From: DATJLY01 sp035604615 | Lineage (GTDB): Bacteria; Pseudomonadota; Alphaproteobacteria; ATCC43930; CGMCC-115725 | Direction: 5' to 3' | Assembly: GCA_035604615.1 (NCBI GenBank) | Contig: DATNID010000065.1 | Location: forward strand, 124,001-188,000 | Length of the DNA stretch: 64,000 bases | Shown: positions 16,669-24,104 of the stretch, piece after piece | How the letters are laid out: each line of letters opens with the position of its first letter | How positions within the stretch are numbered: position 1 is the first letter of the stretch | Position numbers and translations under genes: made by a program | Notes under the pieces: generated by a model | Seen by the model: only the letters and a program-made list of their open reading frames with translations | What the model was told of the DNA's origin: nothing | Database searches by the model: none

Positions 16669-17847
16669 ATGAGAGGCGATGTGATCGCGCTCGCTCTTGC
16701 TGTCGCCCTCGCCGTCAGCGCGACCGGACCGGCGCGCGCCGCCGAGCCCTACGATCTCCATGTCATCCTGCCACTGACCGGCGGCGGGGCGTTCGTCGGC
16801 AAGGGCCATCGCGACAGCCTCGATACGCTCGCCGAGGTCGTCAACAAGTCGGGCGGCATCCAGGGACGGCCGGTCCGTTTCGTCTATCACGACGACCAAT
16901 CGAGTCCGCAGGTGGCGGTTCAACTCGCCAACGACGTGCTGGCCGAGAAGCCGGCGGTGATCCTGGGCTCGGGCCTCGTCGCGATGTGCGCCGCGATCGC
17001 GCCGCTGATGAAGAGCGGCCCGGTCGATTACTGCCTGTCGCCCGCTTATCACCCGCCCGCCGGCAGCTTCCTGTTCTCGTCCTCGAGCTCGGCGATCGAC
17101 CAGTCGGCCGCCGTCATCCGCTATTACCGCATGGAGGGCTGGACCAAGATCGCCACGCTCAACAACACCGACGCCACCGGCCAGGCCAACGACAAGGCGG
17201 TCGATGAGGTCGTGGCCCGGCCCGAGAACAAGGACGTGACGCTGGTCGAGCGTGAGCATTTCAATCCGACCGACATCAGCGTCGCGGCGCAGATCGAGCG
17301 CATCAAGGCATCGGGCGCACAGGCCATCGTCGCGGGCGTGACGGGGTCCCCGGCCGCGACCGTCTTCAAGGGCATGGTCCAGGCCGGGCTCGACATCGCG
17401 GTCGCGCCGACGAGCGGCAACCAGACCTTCCCGCAGATGGAGCAGTGGGTGGATTTCCTGCCCAAGGGGCTGGTGATGGGCTCGGCGCTTTTCCCCGAGC
17501 ACGACGGCGTACTGACGCTCGATCCACGGGTCGAAGCGGCGCAGCACGACATGTACGCCGCGCTCAAGGCACGCGGGCTCAAGGCCGACAACATGGAGGC
17601 CACGTCGTGGGACGCCGGGCTCATCGTGGTCGCGGCGTTGAGGGCCTTGGGACCCGGCGCCAGCGCCGAGCAGGTCCGGCACTATATCGCCGGCCTCACC
17701 GATTTCGCCGGCATCGACGGCATCTATGATTTCAAGGCGAACCCGGAGCGCGGGCTCGGCTCCGACAGCGCCATCGTCGTGCGCTACGATGCGAAGTCAA
17801 AGTCCTGGGCATGGCTGACGCAGCCGGGAGGCGCGCCGCTCAAATAG
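16669..17847 (+). CDS. LivK-type ABC transporter substrate-binding protein
   Basis: 392 residues from ATG 16669 with ggagg upstream. A clear signal peptide (hydrophobic ALALAVALAVSA, cut near ARAAEP) leads to a type-I periplasmic binding fold: VILPLTGGGAFVGKG, then LIVxxxVSSP-like segments. This is the branched-chain amino acid / aromatic acid class of ABC binding proteins. No permease or ATPase genes adjoin. It is a clear paralogue of the binding protein at 60445-61611; both end GGAPL[K/H]. Its coupling to the FAD monooxygenase suggests an aromatic ligand. Confidence 0.88.
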   Translation: MRGDVIALALAVALAVSATGPARAAEPYDLHVILPLTGGGAFVGKGHRDSLDTLAEVVNKSGGIQGRPVRFVYHDDQSSPQVAVQLANDVLAEKPAVILGSGLVAMCAAIAPLMKSGPVDYCLSPAYHPPAGSFLFSSSSSAIDQSAAVIRYYRMEGWTKIATLNNTDATGQANDKAVDEVVARPENKDVTLVEREHFNPTDISVAAQIERIKASGAQAIVAGVTGSPAATVFKGMVQAGLDIAVAPTSGNQTFPQMEQWVDFLPKGLVMGSALFPEHDGVLTLDPRVEAAQHDMYAALKARGLKADNMEATSWDAGLIVVAALRALGPGASAEQVRHYIAGLTDFAGIDGIYDFKANPERGLGSDSAIVVRYDAKSKSWAWLTQPGGAPLK

Positions 17848-17904
17848 TCTGCCGCCGCTCGGCCGCATCCCTCCGGTCCCTTGCGGCGGACGATACGCGC
17901 GGCC

Positions 17905-18078
17905 ATGATCCCGCCAACGCGCGCCGGCCTCGACGCGCGCAAGGCCAGGGTGCCGTGGTACGGCGACGGCCCGATGCCGCTCGACCAGCTGTGCAAGGAC
18001 AGCAAGGACGGTCCCCTCTATCTTCCGCTCCATCCGGGCGCCGCGCGCTTCTGGCGGGAACGGGGCTATCTTCCCTGA
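17905..18078 (+). pseudogene. Possible remnant of a TAXI-type TRAP receptor C-terminus
   Basis: The 453-base gap between the binding protein and the oxygenase contains a short frame ending LYLPLHPGAARFWRERGYLP. The LHPGAA[RK]F.RE.G ending is characteristic of TAXI family TRAP transporter receptors. Only about 45 residues look related; upstream sequence does not continue the family and no signal peptide is present. It is best read as a decayed fragment. The rest of the gap shows no gene. Confidence 0.35.
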
Positions 18079-18300
18079 AGCACGGCGCATGCGCCTCAGC
18101 GGCCAGGGCGCTTCCGGCCGTGTCAGGATCGAACGGGACCATCCACTACTCTGAGATGTGGACGTGGGCTTTGGGTCATGGTTGTGTAAGAACGCTCTGG
18201 CGGGTTTGGTTACGGCTCGCGCGGATGCCGACCGGCTTGCCGGGCACGCGCTTGCGGTTCCCGCGCGGTGTTGACGAAAAAATCGAAGGAGATCGCCACT

Positions 18301-19383
18301 GTGAAGACGATCAATGACGACGCGGTGAAACTCATCGCCGATTTCGACAATCGCCAGCGCGTCCAGTCGATCGGTCAAAAGCGCGGCTCGGTGAAGACGC
18401 TGCCGGTGATCGATTTCTCGGCCTATACCGAAGACGCCGGACTCGATGAAAGAAAGCGCGTGGCTCGTGCGCTGCACGATGCCGGGACCGACACCGGATT
18501 CTTCTATCTTGCCAACCATGGCATTGCGGCGGCCGAGCTCGACCTTGCTCATGATTGGGGCCATGTGTTCTTCGAACTGCCGCGCGACGAGAAGGCGAAA
18601 TGCAACTTCACCCCGGTCGGCGGCAAGAACCCGAGCGCCAATCTCGACAAGGAAGCCGATCAGAAGGAAACCTACAGTTTGCCGCGCCCACTGCTCCCGG
18701 GAGAGCCGGTGGACCAGCCGTCACGGACGGTAGGCAGAGGCCGTTGGCCCGATCCGGCGGTCATGCCTGGCTTCAGAGAGTTCATCGAATCGCATATCGT
18801 TAAGCGCATTCGCGTCGCACAGCGTCTCTGCCGTGCGTTTGCGCTGAGTCTCGATCTCCCCGAGGATTTTCTCGATGCGGCGCACCGCTATCCCTCGGGT
18901 TCGGTCACGTACAATTATTATCCGTCGCTCGACCCCACGACCGTGGGGCATACCCAATGGGGCATCTCGCCACACACGGATTACGGCAGCTTCAGCCTTC
19001 TGTCGCAAGACGAATTGGGCGGCCTCGAGGTCCGCGATTCCTCTGGTACATGGATCGACATGCCGCCGATCAGGGGCGCCTTCGTCGTGAACATCGCCGA
19101 TCTGTTTGCGCGCTGGACCAACGGTCTTTATGTCTCGAGCCTGCACCGCGCCTCAAACTTCAACACGCATGGCCGCGCGCGCATCTCGCTGCCGCTCTTT
19201 TTCAACCCACAGTCCGATACGCGCATCGAGTGCCTCCCGACCTGCCAAGGTCCAGGCAATCCGGCGAAATACGAGCCGATCGAGGCTGGACCCTATGTGC
19301 AGACCCTGATTGAGCAGTCCAATCGCATCGGCCGGCCTGGCATAATGCAACGGACGGGCGAGGAGCGCTTCGCCCGGACGTGA
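18301..19383 (+). CDS. 2-oxoglutarate/Fe(II) oxygenase, isopenicillin-N-synthase-like
   Basis: 360 residues from GTG 18301 (aaggag 9 bases upstream; an earlier in-frame GTG at 18268 lacks a site). The double-stranded beta-helix metal triad is visible as H225-x-D227 (SPHTDYG) and H282 (SSLHRAS), and the 2-oxoglutarate-binding R294-x-S296 (ARISLP) is kept. The N-terminal DIOX_N segment (LPVIDFSAYTED) is present. Bacterial members hydroxylate small molecules or are ethylene-forming-like. No operon partner; function unassigned within the family. Confidence 0.88.
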   Translation: MKTINDDAVKLIADFDNRQRVQSIGQKRGSVKTLPVIDFSAYTEDAGLDERKRVARALHDAGTDTGFFYLANHGIAAAELDLAHDWGHVFFELPRDEKAKCNFTPVGGKNPSANLDKEADQKETYSLPRPLLPGEPVDQPSRTVGRGRWPDPAVMPGFREFIESHIVKRIRVAQRLCRAFALSLDLPEDFLDAAHRYPSGSVTYNYYPSLDPTTVGHTQWGISPHTDYGSFSLLSQDELGGLEVRDSSGTWIDMPPIRGAFVVNIADLFARWTNGLYVSSLHRASNFNTHGRARISLPLFFNPQSDTRIECLPTCQGPGNPAKYEPIEAGPYVQTLIEQSNRIGRPGIMQRTGEERFART

Positions 19384-19511
19384 ATTGATACGGACTGAGG
19401 AAAGTCCCGCCGTTTGCTGCACGGATTGTGCCCGACTATTGGCGCACGATTCGTGTCTTGTTCGCGCAAGACCCCGCGCCGAGGATCTTTCCCGGGAGCG
19501 ACCGAAACCGG

Positions 19512-19534
19512 AGAAAATATAAGAATTTCTTATA
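19512..19534 (-). terminator. Probable terminator of tRNA-Gly
   Basis: Eight-base arms tataagaa/ttcttata around a single base (19518-19534), followed on the minus strand by a ttttc run, lie 6 bases past the tRNA 3' end. The stem is AT-rich and weak, but its position fits termination. Confidence 0.5.
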
Positions 19535-19540
19535 CTTAGT

Positions 19541-19615
19541 TGGAGCGGGCGAAGGGATTCGAACCCTCGACCCCAACCTTGGCAAGGTTGTGCTCTACCC
19601 CTGAGCTACGCCCGC
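19541..19615 (-). tRNA. tRNA-Gly(GCC)
   Basis: On the minus strand the sequence folds as a 75-base cloverleaf with CCA encoded (19541-19543). The acceptor stem GCGGGCG pairs with CGCCCGC, the D-arm reads GCTCAGGGGTAGAGC, the anticodon arm is CCTTGCCAAGG with anticodon GCC, and the T-arm is GAGGGTTCGAATCCCTT with the invariant TTCGA. The identity is clear. Confidence 0.97.
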
Positions 19616-19689
19616 GTCCAAAGGCGGCGCATGATATGGATGAGCGTCCCGGTTTGCAAGGGCGGGAGGGCTTGGATAACGTCGCGGCC

Positions 19690-20226
19690 ATGCCCGTCAC
19701 GCCAGAGGCGCTGTTCGCGCGGCTCGACCAGCTCGGCATTCGCCACACCACCCACCATCATCCCCCGGTCTTCACCGTCGCCGAGGCGGCTTCGCTGCGC
19801 GGCGCGCTGCCCGGCGGGCACTGCAAGTGCCTGTTCCTGGCGGACAAGAAGGGCGGGACGTGGCTCGTGGTCGTGCTCGAGGACCGCCGCCTCGATCTGA
19901 AGCGCCTCGCCGACCGGCTCGGGGCGCCGCGCTTCTCTTTCGCCGCGCCCGAGCGGATGAGGGCATTGCTCGGCATCGAGCCCGGCTCGGTCACGCCGTT
20001 CGCGCTCGTCAACGAGAGCGCGGCGCATGTTGCGGTCGTGCTCGACGCGACGATGCTGCGCCACGATCCGCTCAACTACCACCCGCTGATCAACACCGCG
20101 ACCACGGCGATCGCGCCCGGCGATCTCATGCGCTTCATCGCGTCTTGCGGCCACGAGCCGCGCGTCGTGGCGCTCGACGATCTCGATCTCGCCGTGGACC
20201 CGGGGTGCGCGGACAGTGCGCGGTAA
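19690..20226 (+). CDS. ProX/YbaK-like aminoacyl-tRNA deacylase
   Basis: 178 residues. Start ATG 19690 (PVTPEALFARLDQLGI) fits the family N-terminus; an in-frame ATG at 19636 would add 18 unlikely residues next to the tRNA gene. The YbaK/prolyl-tRNA editing fold is recognised from THHHPPVFTVAEA, CKCLFLADKKGGTWLVV (with the conserved Lys) and GSVTPFALVNE. Such stand-alone enzymes hydrolyse mischarged Ala-tRNA(Pro) or similar in the cytosol. The length matches the family. It is encoded divergently from tRNA-Gly, which need not be a substrate. Confidence 0.88.
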   Translation: MPVTPEALFARLDQLGIRHTTHHHPPVFTVAEAASLRGALPGGHCKCLFLADKKGGTWLVVVLEDRRLDLKRLADRLGAPRFSFAAPERMRALLGIEPGSVTPFALVNESAAHVAVVLDATMLRHDPLNYHPLINTATTAIAPGDLMRFIASCGHEPRVVALDDLDLAVDPGCADSAR

Positions 20227-20237
20227 CGACGCTGGAA

Positions 20238-20565
20238 ATGCTGTCCGAGGCGGTCGCGATCCTGGCGCGGGCCGTCGCGTTCGCGCCGCGCTCGGTTGAG
20301 GCCCACAACAGTCTCGGCAACGCGCTGACGGCGCTGGGCCGGCTCGATGCGACGGTCGGATCCTATCGGATCCTAAATGCGTGCGCTGGCGATCGAGCCC
20401 GGGCGCGCCGGGCTGCACCACAATCTCGAGTTCGCGCTCGAGCGGATGGGACAGCGCGGCGCCGCCATCGCATCGTTCGAGCGCGCGGCTCTTCCGCCAG
20501 GAGCGGGCGGGCGACCGAGGCCCCCACCCCGCTTGCCAGAGCGCCCCGGGGCCGCCATGTTCTAG
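20238..20565 (+). pseudogene. Frameshifted TPR-repeat remnant
   Basis: One frame gives about 1.5 TPR units (LSEAVAILARAVAFAPRSVEAHNSLGNALTALGRLD), and a second frame from 20377 resumes with ALAIEPGRAGLHHNLEFALERMG, the next TPR unit. Between them lies a perfect 10-base tandem duplication tcggatccta (20356-20365 and 20366-20375), so the repeat and the loss of frame coincide. No full-length TPR gene can be read. This fills the 365-base gap before the thioredoxin gene. Confidence 0.6.
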
Positions 20566-20591
20566 GGGTCTTTTTCGAGGGAACCTTGTCC

Positions 20592-21509
20592 ATGGAACCG
20601 ATCATCGGTGGCGCCGCAAAGGCCGCGGACGACGCCGCGCTCATCAAGAACGGCACGACCGCGACCTTCATGGCAGACGTGATCGACGCTTCGCGCGACG
20701 CGGCCATCGTGGTCGATTTCTGGGCGCCCTGGTGCGGCCCGTGCAAGCAATTGGGCCCGGCGCTGGAGAAAGCGGTGCGCGAGCAGCGCGGCAAGGTCCG
20801 CCTGGTGAAGATCAACGTCGACGAGAACCAGGAGCTGGCGGCGCAGATGCGCATCCAGTCGATCCCGGCGGTCTATGCCTTCAAGGACGGGCGCCCGGTG
20901 GACGGCTTCGTCGGCGCCGTCCCCGACAGCCAGCTCAAGCAGTTCATCGCCAAGCTCGGCGCCGGCGTGGCGGGCGCCGACCCCATCGCCGAGGCGGTGG
21001 CGCTGGCCAAGGAGGCTGCCGCCGCGGGCGACGAGGCGCGCGCCGCCAACATCTTCACCCAGGTGCTGCAGCACGAGCCCGGCAATGTCGACGCCATCGC
21101 CGGGCTGACCCGCGCAGCCGTCGCGCGCAAGGATCTGGCCAAGGCCAAGCAGTTCCTGGCGCAGGTGCCGGCGGAGCACGCCAACCACGCCGAGATCGCC
21201 GCGGCGCGCGCAGCGCTCGAGCTAGCCGAGACCGGCGCCAAGGGCGCGGGCAAGACCGACGAGCTGAAGGCGCGGCTCGAGCGCAATCCCAACGACCACG
21301 AGGCGCGGCTCGAGCTGGCCGGCGTGCTGTTCGCCGCGGGCGGGCGCGAGCAGGCGATCGACCAGCTCCTCGACCTCATCAAGCGCGACCGCGCCTGGAA
21401 CGAGGAAGCCGGCCGCAAACAGCTCCTCAAATTCTTCGAGGCGATCGGGCTGGCCGATCCGCTCACTATGTCGGCGCGGCGCCGCCTCTCCGCCATCCTG
21501 TTCTCATGA
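20592..21509 (+). CDS. Thioredoxin-TPR fusion (CnoX/YbbN-like chaperedoxin)
   Basis: 305 residues. An N-terminal thioredoxin domain (about 22-130) carries the full redox motif W47-C48-G-P-C51; E. coli CnoX has lost it, while alphaproteobacterial versions often keep it. TPR-like helices follow (AKEAAAAGDEARAANIF, EHANHAEIAAARAALELA), and the C-terminus ends DPLTMSARRRLSAILFS as is usual in the family. The role is redox-linked holdase for chaperone clients in the cytosol. The next gene starts inside its stop (ATGA), so they are coupled. Confidence 0.9.
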   Translation: MEPIIGGAAKAADDAALIKNGTTATFMADVIDASRDAAIVVDFWAPWCGPCKQLGPALEKAVREQRGKVRLVKINVDENQELAAQMRIQSIPAVYAFKDGRPVDGFVGAVPDSQLKQFIAKLGAGVAGADPIAEAVALAKEAAAAGDEARAANIFTQVLQHEPGNVDAIAGLTRAAVARKDLAKAKQFLAQVPAEHANHAEIAAARAALELAETGAKGAGKTDELKARLERNPNDHEARLELAGVLFAAGGREQAIDQLLDLIKRDRAWNEEAGRKQLLKFFEAIGLADPLTMSARRRLSAILFS

Positions 21510-22171
21510 GCGGCAGCGCGTTCGATCCGAGCTTCGACGACCTGCCGTCGCGCCTGCCGGTCTTTCCGCTGACGGGCGTACTGCTGCTGCCAGGGGGGCG
21601 GCTGCCGCTCAACATCTTCGAGCCGCGCTACCTGGCGATGACGCGGCACGCGCTGGGGCACGGGCAGATGATCGGCATGATCCAGCCCCAGGATGGCGCC
21701 GGCGATGTCGGCAATCCGCCGCTCTACCGCACCGGCTGCATGGGCCGCATCACCGAGTTCCAGGAAACGGACGACGGACGCTATCTCATCAACCTCAAGG
21801 GCTGCGCCCGCTTCGACGTCGCGTCGGAGCCGCCGCGCGCCAACCTGTTCCGCATCGTCGAGCCGGATTGGCGCCGCTATGCCGGCGACCTCGAGGAGAC
21901 CGAGCCAGAGATCGAGCGCGACCGGCTGGTCGCGGCGCTGAAGCCCTATTTCCGGCGCCGCGGTATCGACGCCGATTTCGCCGCCATCGCCAAGGCACCG
22001 GCGGAGCGGCTGGTCGCCTCGCTCGCCATGATGTGCCCGTTCGAGCCGCGCGAGAAGCAGGCGCTGCTCGAGGCCGCGGACGCGACGGCGCGCAGCCAGC
22101 TGCTGGTCACGCTTATCGAGATGGCGACGGTTTCAAGCGGCGGCGGCGACGCCGGCCCCGCGCGGCATTGA
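21506..22171 (+). CDS. Lon N-terminal-domain protein (LON substrate-binding)
   Basis: 221 residues, overlapping the thioredoxin gene by 4 bases. It consists of the Lon protease N-domain alone: LPVFPLTGVLLLPGGRLPLNIFEPRY (positions 18-43) is the signature, with no ATPase or protease part. Free-standing proteins of this kind are widespread beside the thioredoxin-TPR gene in alphaproteobacteria, and their function is unproven. They probably bind unfolded proteins. Confidence 0.9.
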   Translation: MSGSAFDPSFDDLPSRLPVFPLTGVLLLPGGRLPLNIFEPRYLAMTRHALGHGQMIGMIQPQDGAGDVGNPPLYRTGCMGRITEFQETDDGRYLINLKGCARFDVASEPPRANLFRIVEPDWRRYAGDLEETEPEIERDRLVAALKPYFRRRGIDADFAAIAKAPAERLVASLAMMCPFEPREKQALLEAADATARSQLLVTLIEMATVSSGGGDAGPARH

Positions 22172-22178
22172 GGCAAAC

Positions 22179-22412
22179 ATGGCCGATCCCCCCGCCCAGG
22201 TCGATCCCAAGCTTTTGGAAATCCTGGTCTGTCCGCTGACCAAGGGACCGCTCAGCTACGACCGCACGGCGCAGGAGCTGGTGAGCGCGCGGGCGGGCCT
22301 CGCGTACCCCATCCGCGACGGCATCCCGATCATGCTGGTGGACGAGGCTCGCCAGCTCTCGGACGAGGAGAAGGCGCGGCTGCCGCCGCCCGCCAATCCG
22401 GGCCCACCATGA
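22179..22412 (+). CDS. Trm112 family protein (UPF0434)
   Basis: 77 residues. The sequence DPKLLEILVCPLTKGPLSYD and the second half YPIRDGIPIML are diagnostic. In this family only one Cys of the ancestral zinc site remains here (C24). Trm112 proteins in eukaryotes activate methyltransferases; bacterial copies are probably small partner proteins. It lies in the same run as Lon-N (7 bases apart) and DUF971 (ATGA overlap). Confidence 0.92.
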   Translation: MADPPAQVDPKLLEILVCPLTKGPLSYDRTAQELVSARAGLAYPIRDGIPIMLVDEARQLSDEEKARLPPPANPGPP

Positions 22413-22798
22413 GCGGCGGCGGCTTCGGCACCGAGCACTGGCCGACTGAGCTCCGCCTCAAGAGCGCGGAGAAGCTCATCGAGATCGACTTCGACAATGG
22501 CGCGCGCTTCCGGCTGCCGGCGGAATATCTCCGGGTCGAAAGCCCGTCGGCCGAGGTGCAGGGCCACGGACCGGGCGAGAAGCAGCTGGTCGCCGGCCGC
22601 GCCCATATCGGCATTCTGCGGCTCGAGCAGGTCGGCAATTACGCGATTCGGATCGTGTTCGACGATCTCCACGACACCGGCATCTACAGCTGGGCCTATC
22701 TCTACGAGCTCGGCGTCGAGCAGGAGCGGCGCTGGAGCGAGTACCTCGCCGCCCTCGCCCGCGCCGGCCAAGTCCGCGAGCCCAAGCGGGGGCGGTAG
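22409..22798 (+). CDS. DUF971 protein (GBBH-like N-terminal domain)
   Basis: 129 residues, a single small domain also found at the N-terminus of gamma-butyrobetaine hydroxylase. ELRLKSAEKLIEIDFDNG, FRLPAEYLRVESPSAEV and DDLHDTGIYSWAYLYELG are typical. Some DUF971 proteins are fused to or sit beside Fe-S cluster genes (Mrp/ApbC), so a role in metal or cluster handling is suspected. It is last in the four-gene run that begins with the thioredoxin. Confidence 0.9.
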   Translation: MSGGGFGTEHWPTELRLKSAEKLIEIDFDNGARFRLPAEYLRVESPSAEVQGHGPGEKQLVAGRAHIGILRLEQVGNYAIRIVFDDLHDTGIYSWAYLYELGVEQERRWSEYLAALARAGQVREPKRGR

Positions 22799-22813
22799 AA
22801 CGGCACTCAAAAT

Positions 22814-22924
22814 TTTTAGCGCGGAGGTCGCAGAGGTAGCGCGGAGGACGCGGATTATGAATCGACTGCCTCTGCGTCCCCTGGCGAACGCATGCGTTCG
22901 CCCTCCGCGTCCCCTGCGCTAAAA
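22814..22924. repeat. 111-base imperfect palindromic element
   Basis: The ends are exact inverted copies, ttttagcgc (22814-22822) and gcgctaaaa (22916-22924). Inside lie repeated cgcggagg/cctctgcg motifs and a perfect 20-base palindrome at 22883-22902 with centre cgcatgcg. It sits between the DUF971 and YncE-like genes. It looks like a miniature or REP-like intergenic repeat; on RNA it would fold into a long hairpin. Confidence 0.6.
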
Positions 22925-22961
22925 TCGTGGCCGTGCCCAAATTCGGGAGTACGAGGCGATC

Positions 22962-23972
22962 ATGGCTGACAGCGGGACCATCACCCTGCCGCCGGTGGCG
23001 GCGACGGAGCCGGGGGCGGATATCAACACGCCGACCGGGACAAGCGGCCTCTTCGTCGTGTGCAAGAGCGACGCCTTCGTCGAGTTCTACGACGCCAAGA
23101 GCTTCGCGCGGGCGGAAGAGATCAATCTGCCGGATTTCCCGCACGAGGTGGTGCTGTCGCCCGACCGCAAGACCGCCTATGTCTCGATCTACGGCAACGG
23201 CCAGGTCGGCACCAACACCAAGCCCGGCACAAAGATCGCGGTGATCGATCTTGCCGCGCGCAAGCTCTCGGGCTTCATCGAGATCGCGCCGTATCTGGCG
23301 CCGCACGGCTTGATGTTCGACCGCGCCGGGCATTTATGGGCGACGGCGGAACTCTCCAACGGGATCGTGGTGATCGATCCGGTGCGCGGCGTGGTGCTCG
23401 ACGCGGTGCTGCTGGGGAGCCACCGCACCCATTTCTTCGCGGCGACGCCGGACGGCAGCAAGATCTACGTGCCGCACCGCCAGCTCAAATTCATGAGCGT
23501 GGTCGATGTCGCGACCCGCCGCGAGGTGAAGCGCATCGCGAATTTCGCCTATGAATGCCAGGGCGTCGCGGTCGCGCCCGACGGCAATCGCGTCTACCAA
23601 GCCTCGAGCGCGCGCCCGCTCGTCACCGTCATCGATCCGCGCACCGACGAAGTCGCGGGCTCGGTGATGGTCGAGGGCATGGGCGATTTCCCGCCGCAAC
23701 TGACCCGGCTCAAGGTCAGTCCCGACAACCGCTTCCTCGTCGTCTCGTACAACGTCTCGCGCAAGGCCGCGGTGCTCGACACGCGCGACCTGCGGCACCA
23801 GGTGCTGTTCGATCTCGAGAAGAGCCCGATGGGGATCGCCTTCCCTGACTGCCGCCGCGCCTTCGTCACCAACCACGACGGCGGATCGATCTCGGTGATC
23901 GATCTCGACACCATGAAGCTCGACGGCCGCATCGCGACCCACATGGGCGCCGAGACGATGGCGTTCTATTAG
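22962..23972 (+). CDS. YncE-like beta-propeller protein
   Basis: 336 residues with repeated blades containing VVLSPDRKTAYVS, HGLMFDRAGHLWAT, VAPDGNRVYQAS and VSPDNRFLVVS, the signature of YVTN/YncE seven-bladed propellers. No signal peptide is seen at the N-terminus, so it is probably cytosolic, unlike E. coli YncE. Such propellers bind ligands or act as lactonases; nothing here settles which. No operon partner. Confidence 0.83.
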   Translation: MADSGTITLPPVAATEPGADINTPTGTSGLFVVCKSDAFVEFYDAKSFARAEEINLPDFPHEVVLSPDRKTAYVSIYGNGQVGTNTKPGTKIAVIDLAARKLSGFIEIAPYLAPHGLMFDRAGHLWATAELSNGIVVIDPVRGVVLDAVLLGSHRTHFFAATPDGSKIYVPHRQLKFMSVVDVATRREVKRIANFAYECQGVAVAPDGNRVYQASSARPLVTVIDPRTDEVAGSVMVEGMGDFPPQLTRLKVSPDNRFLVVSYNVSRKAAVLDTRDLRHQVLFDLEKSPMGIAFPDCRRAFVTNHDGGSISVIDLDTMKLDGRIATHMGAETMAFY

Positions 23973-24104
23973 CCGTCACCCAGCCGTCGCCTAACCTCCA
24001 TATCCGACGGCGGCGAAATCGCGCGCGGCGGTTTCATCAATCTGCCACGGACATTGCGTTAAATGGCGCCCTTCTTGGGCGATCCAATGTTCATCGGGGG
24101 GACC

